64,000 nucleotides of DNA from JAJEAO01 sp963667635 (GTDB lineage: Bacteria; Acidobacteriota; Vicinamibacteria; Marinacidobacterales; Marinacidobacteraceae), in contig OZ246946.1 of the NCBI GenBank assembly GCA_965232015.1, positions 1,798,001 through 1,862,000 of the forward strand, in the 5' to 3' direction. The notes below the pieces were generated by a model, which was not told the origin of the DNA, searched no databases, and saw nothing but the letters and a program-made list of their open reading frames with translations. The first letter of the stretch is position 1. Each line of letters begins with the position of its first letter. This document shows, piece by piece, positions 26,842 to 36,490 of the stretch. The translations under genes and the position numbers were made by a program.

Positions 26842-28016
26842 TCAGCGCGGGAAATTCGGATGCGGGAACACGCACCCGAGGTTGTCCAGATCCTCGGTCA
26901 GCAGAAAAAAGTCGCTGTCCCCGCCGCTGATCTGCGTCAACGGAACGCTCATCCAAGCGAATACGAACTGGGACCGTTCGGGCTGCACCAGCGGGCTGTG
27001 GCTCATTCCGAAGACGTGCGCCAGTTCGTGAATGATGGTCTCCGAATCGCGGTCTCGCGGGTAGCCCGCGCAGGTGATGTCGGGGTCGAACAGGTGGCGA
27101 TTCATCCATGTCGCAGGCGGAGAGCCCTGCGCGTTCCACGAGCTCCCGAGGTGCTCGGGGCAATCGGGCGCGCCCCATCCGGGACTCCAGACGTGATCCC
27201 GCCACGCCACCAACACCGTGTAGTCGTCCCCGGCAGGCAGAGCGTCGGGGTCCATGATCGGGTAGCCCAAGCGCTCCTCCAAGCGGCGGGCCATGTCGCG
27301 GAGCGGCTCCACGACCTCCTCATCGAGAAAATTCGGACGGCCGATCCGAAGCCCGCCCTCGATGATCGGCTCCGCCTCGATACGGAAGCGGATCGGCCGG
27401 TCGGGCTGCCACTCATGGACCACTTGCCGGCGGCCCCAGTGGTAATTCAGGGCCCGTTCCCGCTGGTCGGTGCAACTCTCAAGCGGCGGATTTCCGAGGA
27501 CCGGATGCGCTTCCAGGTCCCGTCCGGGTCCGACAGCCGCACCGGTTTCGGTCGGTGTCACCCTGGTGATCTCGACTTCGACTTCCTCGCCGGCCGCGTT
27601 CAGGAACGCGCCCTCGGCAAAGTCGAAGGCATCCGCCTCGATGCTGATTCCATCCTCGTCCAGGTCTTCCAGCCGCACCCGGTAGGCGAACTGATGGCAG
27701 AACTGGAGCCGGGCCAGGGGACGATGGGAGCGAACCGGACGGCATCGCCGACGGTGATCGCCAGCCGGGGGGAGCCCTCGACTCGCGCCTCCCGGTCCTG
27801 TCTGACATACAGGCGGATCGGATCTCCCACGGAGTAGGCGCCCCTTGACCCGGGAACCGATTCGACCCAGACGTGCGCCCGGCGCGGCGCAGTGGGCACC
27901 GGCTCCGCGGCTGTTGGAGTGGACGGGACCTCGAGCACCGATGGGGGAACGGCTGGATCCCCTCCCCCGCAGGCGGCGAGGGTCAGGCCTGTCAGGGCGA
28001 GCCCGCGTCGGAGCAC
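26842..28016 (-). pseudogene. Metzincin-like zinc-protease lipoprotein, frameshifted
   Basis: Two overlapping frames make one protein of about 391 aa. The first starts at GTG 28016 with a lipoprotein signal (LALTGLTLAACGGG; Cys as lipid site) and an exposed domain (HVWVESVPGSRGAYSVGDPI). It runs to about 27712. A run of four C where five are needed then shifts the frame into LARLQFCHQFAYRVRLEDLD. The catalytic domain has HELAHVFGMSH (H-E-x2-H-x2-G-x2-H) and a downstream Met in FAWMSVPL that could be the Met-turn. If the lesion is real the protease is not made intact; a sequencing error in the homopolymer would restore it. Confidence 0.75.
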
Positions 28017-28023
28017 GGCATCC

Positions 28024-28365
28024 TTACTCGCCGCGGGGCGTGAGCGCCTGGGTCGACATGCGGTTGTCAAGGCGCTCTTCGGTGCGGGCGGTCCGATCGG
28101 TGAGCGACCGGATCGCCTCCTGAAACGCCCGCCGCTCTTCGGCCGCCGTCTGCTGGAACGACCGGAAGTCCTCACGGGCCTCTCGCTGCTCTGCGGCCAG
28201 GAACCCGACGACCGTTCCCCCGAGGGTGAGGAAGAGCGCCGTGATGGCGATCGCGAGTCCGATGACCCAGCGCTGGAGCCTTGCTTCGAGCGCAGCGATG
28301 TCCGCTCTGATGGCGACGACATCCGACCGCGGCCCATCGGTCCGGGAGGCGGTGTCGAGACCCAT
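28024..28365 (-). CDS. Small membrane protein with helical tail
   Basis: 113 aa. An N-terminal helical stretch (VVAIRADIAALEARLQRW) leads to one membrane span (VIGLAIAITALFLTLGGTVV) and a charged, probably coiled-coil tail (AEQREAREDFRSFQQTAAE). The stop is eight bases before the GTG of the metzincin-like lipoprotein on the same strand, so the two may be co-transcribed. No family recognised. Its layout resembles the IS-interrupted small gene at 24166. Confidence 0.6.
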   Translation of the reverse strand: MGLDTASRTDGPRSDVVAIRADIAALEARLQRWVIGLAIAITALFLTLGGTVVGFLAAEQREAREDFRSFQQTAAEERRAFQEAIRSLTDRTARTEERLDNRMSTQALTPRGE

Positions 28366-28503
28366 CGCCGGGATCGTAGCAAGGCGCGTCTGTCGGAGCG
28401 GCGGACTGGAGTCCGGCGACTACCGGAGGAAGCGCACCGAAACGCAACGGCCGCCGCGCCGGGCCGCTACCGGGAGAACCGGCGGAGTCCGGCGCTCCGA
28501 CAC

Positions 28504-31125
28504 CTACGCGGGGCGGAGGCGGGTCGTGACGACGCGGGCCAGACCCGTCCAGACCCACGGGGTGCGCCGCACCGAGAGGTCGAGCAGGTAAGCGATCAGG
28601 GCCAGGAGCGCGAGCAGCGGCCATAGCGGACGGGAGCGGATCACCCGGTCCCCGCCGGCGGCGAGCACCTGAGCGCGGGTCGGGGCTACGATGCCTCCGG
28701 TCTCGGCGGCGAGGAGCGCCAGCGCCTCGTCGTCCGGCGGCAGGAACCGGTACTCGTCCGGGTAACTCAAGTGGATCGCCCGCTCGAGATCCCCACCCTC
28801 GGCCAGATCCTCGGGGAGCGAATCCTCGAGGATGCGGAACTCGGCGGCGGCCCCCGGCGGCAGGTCGAGCGGGACCTCGGTCTCGTACCGCCCCGGGCCG
28901 GTCTGGCGGACCGTCGTGCGTCCCACCAGCCCGGCGTAGCGGACCTCGAGCTCGGGCTCCACGCCGGTCGGGAAGCTGCCGTCCTCCCGAATCAGCGACA
29001 GGGAAACCGCGGCCGAGCTGCCGTGGCGATTCACCGCGAACTCGACGTCGGCGCCGGATCCCCGCCGCATCGCATCGCGGACGACCTGGGTCCAGAACTT
29101 CCCGTAACCGTCCCACCCGATCCAGTCGGCGGCCCAGCGGTTCTTGGAGTCGGAGGTGAACATGGACACCCGCCCCAACCCGTACTGCCACCGGGCGAGC
29201 AACGGCTCCTCGTCCGGCCCCTCGAGGAGCACTTCGGCGGTGTCCTTCGCCATGGTGGCGACGAAGCCCTTCAGCTCGGGGGCGACATCGAAGTCGAGCC
29301 CGTCCAGCACCCGCGCCCGCTGGCGCACGACCGGGTGGAAGGGCTCCTCGATCAGGGTGGCGTCGAGGGCGATCTGGGTCTCCTCGACGAAGATCTGCTG
29401 CACCCGGGCGGCGTCGCGGATGAAGTAGCTGCGCCCGTCGCCCCATTCGGCGATGTCGGCGAGCAGCTCCCGATCGGCCTCCTCGCCGACCGCCACGGTC
29501 GAGATCGTGATCTCGTCCTCCTCCATCCGGGTCACCAGCTCCTGGTAGTCGTCGGGATAGGTCTTGCCGTCCGAGAGCAGGATCACGTGCTTCACCTTGG
29601 AAGGACTCTCCGCGAGCTGCTCGTAGGCGCGCTCGAGCGCCGGATAGATGTTCGTCTGGGCGCTCGCCTGGATCCGGCTGATCCCCTCCTTGATCCATTC
29701 CCGGTCGGAGACGGTCTGAAGCGGAATCGTTGTGTACGGATTCCAGTCGAAGGTGACGACGCCGAACCGGTGCGTGTCCTCGAGCAGGTCGAGCGCCGCC
29801 TTGGTGGCCTCCTTGGCGAGCGCGATCTTCCGGCCGTACATGCTGTAGGACTTGTCGAGGACGATGATGAGCGAGAGGTCCTTCCACTTCTCCTCGATCT
29901 GAAAGTCCACCGGGAGGGCCTCCTCGAGCACGGACTCGGAGTAGCCGTCCTCGCCGTAGCTCGATTCCCCGGCGGCGAACACCAGCCCGCCCCCGTCGTC
30001 GCGCACGTAGCTGGCGATCCGGCGCATGGTCGGATCGGGGAGTCGGTCCGGCGGCACGTCGCTGAGGACCACGGCGTCCCACTCGTTCAGATCCACCACC
30101 CCGAGCGCCGCCGCCGGGGCGACCCGCACCGAGACGCCCTCCGATTCGAGGGCATCACGCAGATAGGAGACGCTTTCCGCTCGACCCTCGACGTAGAGGA
30201 TTCGGGCGGGCGGTCCCACGGCGACCGAGGTTGCGCGCCGGTCGTTCCCCTCCAACCGGTCCCCGGCGACCCCGATCTCGGCTTCCACGACGGTCATCCC
30301 GTCGGTCTCGATCCGGACCGGCACCGGCACGGTGGAGGCGCCGGGCGGCAGCTCCACCCGAACCGCCGCCAGCTCTTCGCGCTCGGCGCTGTCGGCGGCC
30401 CCGGCGAGGACGCGCACTTCGGCGGGACCGCCGGAAGCGGAGAACACCTCGACCTCGACGAGGGTCATTTCACCCGCGCGCACGTCGTCGGGGAGTTCGA
30501 CGCCGGAGACGAAACCGCCGCCGTCGGTCCGTACCCCCGAAGGCGCCGGGAAGACGCGGATTCCGGCTTCCCTCAGATGCGAGATCGCCGCCGCCGCCTC
30601 GCCGTCGGTCTCACGGCCGTCGCTGAACAGGACGAGGCGCTTCAACCGGTCCGGCGGGAACAGCGTCGCCGCATACCGGAGCGCCGCTTCGATGTTCGTC
30701 TTGCCCTGATCCAGCGCGTCCTCCGGCGGGAGTCCGGCGGCGACCGCGCCGTCGAAGACCTGCACCCCGAGGAGCTCCTCCGCCTGTTCCACAGCGACCG
30801 GCCGGTCGGCGAAGGCGACGAAGTGGGCGTCCGACGCACCGACGCCGCGGGCCGCCGCTGCGGACCATTCCACCGCATCCTGGATCGAGCCGCCGGCGAC
30901 GCTTCGGGAGACGTCCACCACGAAGGCCACCGAGATGTCTCCGGAGCCCGGGCGCACGACCGGCCGACAGAGCGCGAGCAGGAGGAGCCCCGCCGCGAGC
31001 AGGCGCAGCGTGAGCGAGGCGCGGAGGCGCAGCAGCGGCCACCGGAGGTCGGAGCGACGCGCCGCCAGGACCACGACCGCAAGCAGCGGCAGGAGGGCGA
31101 GTGGCCAGCGGGCTTCGAGGATCAA
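28504..31125 (-). CDS. Membrane-anchored VWA / amidotransferase-like protein
   Basis: 873 aa. Two N-terminal membrane spans (LALLPLLAVVVLAARR and LRLLAAGLLLLALCR) precede a first VWA-like domain (FVVDVSRSVAGG, VLFSDGRETD). A class-I-glutamine-amidotransferase-like fold follows (ILYVEGRAESVSYLRDAL, VVLSDVPPDRL). A second VWA domain has an intact MIDAS (DKSYSM) and HVILLSDGKTYPDD. One C-terminal span is seen (PLLALLALIAYLLDL). The arrangement matches uncharacterised amidotransferase-like/VWA proteins that often sit near MoxR ATPases; no MoxR gene is present here. Likely acts in the periplasm, role unknown. Confidence 0.85.
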   Translation of the reverse strand: MILEARWPLALLPLLAVVVLAARRSDLRWPLLRLRASLTLRLLAAGLLLLALCRPVVRPGSGDISVAFVVDVSRSVAGGSIQDAVEWSAAAARGVGASDAHFVAFADRPVAVEQAEELLGVQVFDGAVAAGLPPEDALDQGKTNIEAALRYAATLFPPDRLKRLVLFSDGRETDGEAAAAISHLREAGIRVFPAPSGVRTDGGGFVSGVELPDDVRAGEMTLVEVEVFSASGGPAEVRVLAGAADSAEREELAAVRVELPPGASTVPVPVRIETDGMTVVEAEIGVAGDRLEGNDRRATSVAVGPPARILYVEGRAESVSYLRDALESEGVSVRVAPAAALGVVDLNEWDAVVLSDVPPDRLPDPTMRRIASYVRDDGGGLVFAAGESSYGEDGYSESVLEEALPVDFQIEEKWKDLSLIIVLDKSYSMYGRKIALAKEATKAALDLLEDTHRFGVVTFDWNPYTTIPLQTVSDREWIKEGISRIQASAQTNIYPALERAYEQLAESPSKVKHVILLSDGKTYPDDYQELVTRMEEDEITISTVAVGEEADRELLADIAEWGDGRSYFIRDAARVQQIFVEETQIALDATLIEEPFHPVVRQRARVLDGLDFDVAPELKGFVATMAKDTAEVLLEGPDEEPLLARWQYGLGRVSMFTSDSKNRWAADWIGWDGYGKFWTQVVRDAMRRGSGADVEFAVNRHGSSAAVSLSLIREDGSFPTGVEPELEVRYAGLVGRTTVRQTGPGRYETEVPLDLPPGAAAEFRILEDSLPEDLAEGGDLERAIHLSYPDEYRFLPPDDEALALLAAETGGIVAPTRAQVLAAGGDRVIRSRPLWPLLALLALIAYLLDLSVRRTPWVWTGLARVVTTRLRPA

Positions 31126-31206
31126 GGTTTCCGGGGTCCGGGAACGGGAATCCTACGGGACGCGGAGCCGACGAGCCGGCCGTCCCTGCCGGCGCATTGC
31201 CGGCGT

Positions 31207-31390
31207 ATTGCCGGCGCGCCGGACTCCAGTCCGGCAATTCCACATGAGCGGGACCGTCGCAGACTCTCCAGTGTGGTACCCGCCAGGGACCAACCTGCGG
31301 GGACGTTGCCGAGCCGGAGCGCCAGTTCCCCGGTGCTCACGCGACTCCATCCACAGGCTGAATTGCCGAACTGGAGTCCGGCGCGCCGGC
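31207..31390. repeat. Intergenic palindromic repeat cluster
   Basis: Contains GGACTCCAGTCCGGC and its complement (31211, 31366), and a block (GAGCGGGACCGTCGCAG to GTGGTACCCGCCA, 31240-31285) repeated in inverse orientation at 44760-44810. At 31335-31363 it has the GTGGATAAAG-type end seen at 55976 and 56241, in inverted form. Belongs to the dispersed families that fill many gaps of this window. Confidence 0.75.
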
Positions 31391-31430
31391 CCTCCCTGCT
31401 AATTTCGCTCAACCGCAAGGAGCCGCCCCC

Positions 31431-33506
31431 ATGACCCGTCGTTCCGCATCGAGCCTCCGTTCAGGCGCCGTGTTCGCGGCGCTCCTGCTCCCGGCCCTCG
31501 CAGCGGCCCAGCCGGCGTCCATCGCGATCGAGCCGGCGTCGCTCGAGCTGGATGTGGGCGAGACCGCGCAACTCACCGCCAGCGTGCTCGACGCCGCCGG
31601 CGAGCCGGTGGAGGGAGCGCAGGTCGTCTTCTTCTCGGGCAACCGCCTGGCGCTCACCGTCACGCCCGCCGGGTTCGTTTCGGCGAACCGGCCCGGGGAA
31701 CACGAGGTGACCGCGCTGCTTCCCGACCAGGCGTTCGACGGGAGCTGGGACTACTACAGCCGCTCCGATCCGGGCCTCCGCGCCGAGATCACCGTGGTCG
31801 TGAACGATCCGCCGCTGGCCCAGATCTTCTTCGAGGGCGCCCCGCCCCGGGCGTGGGTCGGGACCGAGGTGCGGTTCTCGCTGGCGGGAGAAGACGCCGC
31901 CGGCGAGGCGCAGCGCGGCATCGAGGCGGCCTTCGGGACGAGTGACCCCGATGTCGCCGTCGTTGACCCGTTCGGCCTGGTCTCCTTCCTCGCCGAGGGC
32001 CGCGTCGAGGTCGCTGCGATGAGCGGCGAGATGACGATCTACCACGCGGTCGAGGTGCTGCCGAACCCGACCGCGCACGTCGCCCTCGAAGCCCCCGCCG
32101 AGGAGGAGGTGCGGGTCGGAGACGTGATCCACTTCGAGGCGCACACCGAGGACGCCACCGGCAACCGGGTCCGGGGACCCGCGGTGCGGTTCGCCGTGGA
32201 GTCGCGGCCCGATTCGTTCCGGCCGGAGTCGCTCGCGGCGGGCGCCCCGGCGCAGATCCTGGCCGACGGACGGTTCGTCGCCGAGCAGCCGGGCGTTTAC
32301 ACGGTGGTCGCGATGAGCGGAGACCGGCTGGCGCGCCGGAGCGTGCGCGTTGTCCCGCGCAACGTGAAGCGCGAAATCGAGTTCCTCGGGCATGCCCGGG
32401 TCTCCGACCGGGTGACCGGGGATCTGTGGGTGTGGGAGGGCGTGGACGGACGGGACTACGCGGTCCACGGCACCTGGAACGCCGAGGGACACGCCTACTT
32501 CTACGACGTCACCGACCCCCGGAACATGGAACTCGTCGACACGGTCCAGGTGGACGCCCGGACGGTCAACGACGTCAAGGTCTCCGAAGACGGGACGCTG
32601 TGCGCGATCAGCCGCGAGGGCGCGTCGAACCGGAGGAACGGCGTCGTTCTCCTCGACTGCACCAACCCGCGCGAGGTCGAGATCCTCGCGTCCTTCGATC
32701 AGGGGTTGACCGGCGGCGTCCACAACGTGTTCCTCGACAACAACCACGTGTACGCGGTCAACAACGGCCGCCGCTGGGACGTGATCAACGTGGAGGATCC
32801 GCGGAATCCGTTCCGGATTTCGCGCTACGAGACCGACTCGCCCGGGCGTTCCGTCCACGATGTCTGGGTGCGGGACGGGGTCGCTTACCAGGCGGGACGG
32901 ACGGATGGCCTCGTGCTCGTGGACGTCGGCGGCGGCGGGATGGGCGGCAGCCCGAACACGCCGGTCGAGATGGGTCGCTTCCCGCAGATCACCGGATGGA
33001 ACCACGCGGTGTGGCCGTTCCAAAGCCCCTCGACGGGCAAGCTCTACGTCATCGGCGGCGATGAGGCGTTCTACCTGAACCCGCGCCGACCCGACGCCGG
33101 GGGCATCCTGTGGGAAGAGGAGATCCCGTCGCGGGCGAAGGGCTGGCTCCACTTCGTGGACTTCACCGATCCCGCCAACCCGGAGGAAGTGGCCCGCTTC
33201 CAGCTCGCCGACTCCGGCCCCCACAACCTGTGGGTGGATTGGGAAGAGGAGATCATGTACGTCGGCTACTACGACGCCGGCCTGCGGGTGGTGGACGTGA
33301 GCGGGGAGCTGATCGGGGATCTTTACCGGCAGGACCGCGAGATCGCCCGGTTTTTCCCCGAGGACAACGAGGGTTTCCTCGCGAACGCCGCCTTCACCTG
33401 GGGCCCGCAGCCCCACAAGGGGACGATCTTCCTCGCTGACTTCAACAGTGGACTGTGGGCGGTGCGGCTCCGGGAGCCGGGGGAGGACGCTTCCGGCGGC
33501 AACTGA
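31431..33506 (+). CDS. Exported Ig-like / LVIVD-repeat protein
   Basis: 691 aa. A signal peptide (SGAVFAALLLPALAAAQP) leads to bacterial Ig-like segments (ASLELDVGETAQLTASVLDA and IHFEAHTEDATGNRV). The C-terminal half repeats the strand pattern of LVIVD beta-propellers (YFYDVTDPRNMELVDTV, WDVINVEDPRNPFRI, GLVLVDVGG, LRVVDVSG). Such proteins are cell-surface or periplasmic and of unknown function. An AAGGAG sequence precedes the ATG at 31431. Confidence 0.82.
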   Translation: MTRRSASSLRSGAVFAALLLPALAAAQPASIAIEPASLELDVGETAQLTASVLDAAGEPVEGAQVVFFSGNRLALTVTPAGFVSANRPGEHEVTALLPDQAFDGSWDYYSRSDPGLRAEITVVVNDPPLAQIFFEGAPPRAWVGTEVRFSLAGEDAAGEAQRGIEAAFGTSDPDVAVVDPFGLVSFLAEGRVEVAAMSGEMTIYHAVEVLPNPTAHVALEAPAEEEVRVGDVIHFEAHTEDATGNRVRGPAVRFAVESRPDSFRPESLAAGAPAQILADGRFVAEQPGVYTVVAMSGDRLARRSVRVVPRNVKREIEFLGHARVSDRVTGDLWVWEGVDGRDYAVHGTWNAEGHAYFYDVTDPRNMELVDTVQVDARTVNDVKVSEDGTLCAISREGASNRRNGVVLLDCTNPREVEILASFDQGLTGGVHNVFLDNNHVYAVNNGRRWDVINVEDPRNPFRISRYETDSPGRSVHDVWVRDGVAYQAGRTDGLVLVDVGGGGMGGSPNTPVEMGRFPQITGWNHAVWPFQSPSTGKLYVIGGDEAFYLNPRRPDAGGILWEEEIPSRAKGWLHFVDFTDPANPEEVARFQLADSGPHNLWVDWEEEIMYVGYYDAGLRVVDVSGELIGDLYRQDREIARFFPEDNEGFLANAAFTWGPQPHKGTIFLADFNSGLWAVRLREPGEDASGGN

Positions 33507-33578
33507 CCCGGTCCACCCCGGCCCCATCCGGGCCGTTCGCCGAACGAGCGATCCGCTCCCGTGTCAGGACCAGGCCTC

Positions 33579-34016
33579 TCAGTGGAACGTCTCCAGGGGA
33601 TGGCGCCAGCGGAGTCCGGGGAACCGCGCGAAGCCGCGGTCGGCGGTGATCCACTCGCACCCATACTCGATCGCGAGGGCGGCCAGCCACGCGTCTGGAA
33701 TCAGGTTGCCCTGCGCGCCGGTCTCGGCCACGAGACGCCGGAAGATCGCCCAGTGATTGGGTCCGGGCGCGACCGGAACCCGATTCGGCTGATCTGTCAG
33801 CGCGTCGACGAACTCCAGGGCGTCGGACAATGAGCTCGGAGGGTTGAAGATCCGGGGGTGGGTCACGATCCGGACGAACCCACTCAGTACGAGGTCACTG
33901 AGCCCGAATGCCGAATCGGAGGACACCGTTTCCTCCAGCCATGCCCGGTAACGCGCGTGATCGCGTACCTCTCCACGATGGGCGTAGATGAGCACGTTGA
34001 TGTCGGGCAGGATCAT
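33579..34016 (-). CDS. PIN-domain toxin, VapC-like
   Basis: 145-aa PIN nuclease. The first acidic residue is in ILPDINVLIYAHR and the last acidic cluster in DAWLAALAIEYGCEWITADRGF. PIN toxins usually cleave RNA. The ATG at 34016 overlaps the stop of the antitoxin gene (ATGA), the usual toxin-antitoxin layout. Longer readings upstream run through the antitoxin gene in another frame and are rejected. Confidence 0.88.
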   Translation of the reverse strand: MILPDINVLIYAHRGEVRDHARYRAWLEETVSSDSAFGLSDLVLSGFVRIVTHPRIFNPPSSLSDALEFVDALTDQPNRVPVAPGPNHWAIFRRLVAETGAQGNLIPDAWLAALAIEYGCEWITADRGFARFPGLRWRHPLETFH

Positions 34017-34258
34017 TCCGTCTGCTCCATGAAGTCGAGCAGGGCTGCGGAGTGACTCAGATCCACTCCCGCCCGCACTCCCTTGCCCGTCACCGTCTTC
34101 AGACGGACACGGGGGCGGGGATGGGCAGCCGGCGTCACGCGCGCCAGACGCTCGCGGAGCGCCTCTTCGAAGAGCGCGGTCAGCGTCGTCCCGCAGCGCA
34201 GCGCCTCCTCCCGAGCCGCCCGCAGAAGGGCATCGTCCAGTCGAACCGTGGTGCGCAT
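34013..34258 (-). CDS. Ribbon-helix-helix antitoxin, VapB-like
   Basis: 81 aa. The first ~40 residues (MRTTVRLDDALLRAAREEAL, GTTLTALFEEALRERL) look like a ribbon-helix-helix DNA-binding domain. The basic-proline linker and C-terminal tail (DLSHSAALLDFMEQTE) would cover the toxin. It precedes vapC with a 4-bp overlap, and such antitoxins normally repress their own promoter. Confidence 0.82.
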   Translation of the reverse strand: MRTTVRLDDALLRAAREEALRCGTTLTALFEEALRERLARVTPAAHPRPRVRLKTVTGKGVRAGVDLSHSAALLDFMEQTE

Positions 34259-34260
34259 CC

Positions 34261-34566
34261 ATGGAGCCTATCGCGCCGGCATCAATATGTCGCGCCATGC
34301 ACAACGCGGCATCCGCCAGCGAGCCTTCGGGTCAGAATCGTGCATTCGAAGTCCACGAAGTCGAGCTGTACTGCTCACGATCGCTGGAGTCGGCGCTGTG
34401 GCGCTCCAGCTTCATCCCGACCTGTCTGGAGCCGGATGTGAGGTCCCTGCGGCCGATCGGAGACCTGTTCCAGTACCGGAGGGTCCTCCGGCAGCTCGCG
34501 ACGAGAAGCGCCGGGCTGCTGGACCTGACCCGACATCGCGCGGCCCTTCCGTTCGACGCCCCGTAA
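34261..34566 (+). other. Possible protein remnant in the gap before the rhodanese gene
   Basis: The gap 34259-34606 holds one + strand frame of 101 aa. Its middle (FEVHEVELYCSRSLESALWR, LEPDVRSLRPIGDLFQYRR) is less arginine-rich than typical shadow frames. It has no recognised domain, no clear ribosome-binding site and starts three bases from the divergent antitoxin. It may be a fragment of a lost gene; I assign no function. Confidence 0.22.
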
Positions 34567-34606
34567 CCGGGGCGGCCCGTTCCGGGAGGACGTACCCTCC
34601 GCGCCC

Positions 34607-35476
34607 GTGCCTTCCTCGTTCGGTCCTGTCGTCTCCGCCCGCTGGCTGCGCCGGCGCCTCGCCGCCGGTGACCCGGAGCTCGTCGTCGTGGACGTCCGGT
34701 GCAACCTGTTCGACCCGGCCTGGGGCCGGACCCGGTACCGCGAAGGCCACATCCCGGGCGCCGTATTCGCCGACCTCGAGCAGGATCTCTCGGCCCCGAA
34801 GACCGGGGGGAACGGACGCCATCCCCTGCCCTCCCCCGCGGACCTCGCCGAGAGACTCGGCCGGCTCGGAATCGGGGGCGACACGCGGGTCGTGGCCTAT
34901 GACGACATGTCGGCCATGTTCGCGGCCCGCCTGTGGTGGTCGCTCCGCCATCTCGGACACGACGGCGCCGCTGTTCTCGACGGCGGACTCCCCGCATGGA
35001 CGGCGGCCGGGGGCCAACTGACGGCGGGGGACGAGGCCCGAGCTCCGGCGGCCTTCGTCGCGCGGCCAGTGGCGGCCCTCGCGGTGGATCTCGCCGAGGT
35101 GGAATCGGGGCTCGCCGCCGGGCGCCACCTCCTCCTCGACGCCCGCGAGCCGGAGCGATTCCGCGGCGAGACCGAGCCGATCGACCCGGTCGCCGGACGG
35201 ATCCCGGGGGCCCGGAACCACTTGTGGAAGCGCAGCCTGGGGCCCGACGGCCGGTTCCTCGCGGTGGGGGATCTGCGGCGGCGCCTCCGTCCCGCGATCG
35301 CGAAGCGGGAGGGACGACCGGTCGTTTGTTACTGCGGGTCCGGAGTCACTGCGGCGCACAACGCGCTGGCGCTCGAGCTGGCCGGGGCCTCCGGGGTGGC
35401 GGTCTATTCGGGCTCGTGGTCCGAGTGGTGCGCCGACCCCGCCCGGCCCATCGGGCGGGGCCCCGCGGACGACTGA
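34607..35476 (+). CDS. Rhodanese-type sulfurtransferase
   Basis: 289 aa with two rhodanese domains, the thiosulfate/3-mercaptopyruvate sulfurtransferase layout. Domain 1 has VVVDVRCNLFD and REGHIPGAVFADL. Domain 2 has LLLDAREPERFRGETEP and the active loop CYCGSGVTA with the catalytic Cys. The loop lies between the usual sequences of the two enzyme types, so the donor is open. GTG start at 34607. It is convergent with the panE-like gene, 10 bp apart. Confidence 0.9.
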   Translation: MPSSFGPVVSARWLRRRLAAGDPELVVVDVRCNLFDPAWGRTRYREGHIPGAVFADLEQDLSAPKTGGNGRHPLPSPADLAERLGRLGIGGDTRVVAYDDMSAMFAARLWWSLRHLGHDGAAVLDGGLPAWTAAGGQLTAGDEARAPAAFVARPVAALAVDLAEVESGLAAGRHLLLDAREPERFRGETEPIDPVAGRIPGARNHLWKRSLGPDGRFLAVGDLRRRLRPAIAKREGRPVVCYCGSGVTAAHNALALELAGASGVAVYSGSWSEWCADPARPIGRGPADD

Positions 35477-35486
35477 TTCCGGCCGT

Positions 35487-36428
35487 TCAGGTTTCCCGCT
35501 CGGGAGCCGCCCGCTCGCGAGCGCGCACCAGACGCAGCATCAACCGGTTCCACGGCGTCTCGATGGCGTGGCGGGCGGCGCGCTCGACGACGATCCCGTT
35601 GATCGCCCCGATCTCGGTGGGGACGCCCCGCTCGAGATCCTGCAGCATGCTGGAGCGGTTCCCCCGCGTCGCCCGGGCGACGGCGCGAATCCGGTCCAGC
35701 GCCGCCGCCTCGGTCGCCGAAACCCCTTCGGCGCGGGCGACCCGGACCGCCTCCGACGTGAGCTCGACGACGACCCGCCACACGCCGGAGCGTCCGAGGA
35801 TCTCGCCGGTGCGCAGACCCAGCAGCGCCGTCACCGGATTCACCGCCGCATTCAGGATCGCCTTGTCCCACAGCGGCGCCCGGATGTCCGCAACCGGCCG
35901 CACCGGAAACCCCGCCTGCCGCAGATGGGCGGCGAGCCGGTCCCGGGCGGACGCCGCGGCCCCCGAGAACACGCCGAGCGCAACCTCCCCGAACCCGGCG
36001 TGGAACACGACCCCGTCCGGACGCAGCGTGGCGCCGCTGTTCGAAACGGCGCCGATCACCGGGAAGCCGCCCGTTGCGAGGATCTCCTCGTTGCCGAGCC
36101 CGTTCTGGAGCGAGACCCGAATCGGCCCCGCCCCCAGCGGCGCGAGCGCCCGGGCGACGACGGCGGTGTCGGGCGCCTTCACGCAGACGAGGACGAAGTC
36201 GGGCGGGGGGTCGGCGAGGGCCGCCGCCGATTCCGCGGCCGGCAGCCGGCACGAGGCCTCGGTGGCTCCCTCCACCCGGATCCCGTTGCGGCGGATCTCG
36301 GCCAGCCGCGCCCCCCGGGCGACGACGGCGACCGGGTTCCGGTCGGCGAGGCGGGCGGCGAAGACGCTCCCGGTGGCGCCGGCCCCGAAGACCAGGAAGC
36401 GGGAGGAAGTCCCGCGTGCGACCGACAC
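35487..36428 (-). CDS. 2-dehydropantoate 2-reductase family protein
   Basis: 313 aa, ketopantoate-reductase family (NADPH reduction of 2-dehydropantoate, pantothenate synthesis). FLVFGAGATGSVFAARLA is the Rossmann motif. VCVKAPDTAVVARAL, QNGLGNEEIL and the catalytic Lys/Asn region LWDKAILNAAVNPVTALLG follow. The family also contains related reductases, so the gene symbol is withheld. It is divergent from ilvD with 62 bp between; ilvD products feed the same valine/pantothenate branch. Confidence 0.85.
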   Translation of the reverse strand: MSVARGTSSRFLVFGAGATGSVFAARLADRNPVAVVARGARLAEIRRNGIRVEGATEASCRLPAAESAAALADPPPDFVLVCVKAPDTAVVARALAPLGAGPIRVSLQNGLGNEEILATGGFPVIGAVSNSGATLRPDGVVFHAGFGEVALGVFSGAAASARDRLAAHLRQAGFPVRPVADIRAPLWDKAILNAAVNPVTALLGLRTGEILGRSGVWRVVVELTSEAVRVARAEGVSATEAAALDRIRAVARATRGNRSSMLQDLERGVPTEIGAINGIVVERAARHAIETPWNRLMLRLVRARERAAPERET

Positions 36429-36490
36429 GGCGTGAGAGAGTAGAGCCCCGCGACCGACCCCCGCACCGGGGTCGCGGGGAGGCGAAAACG

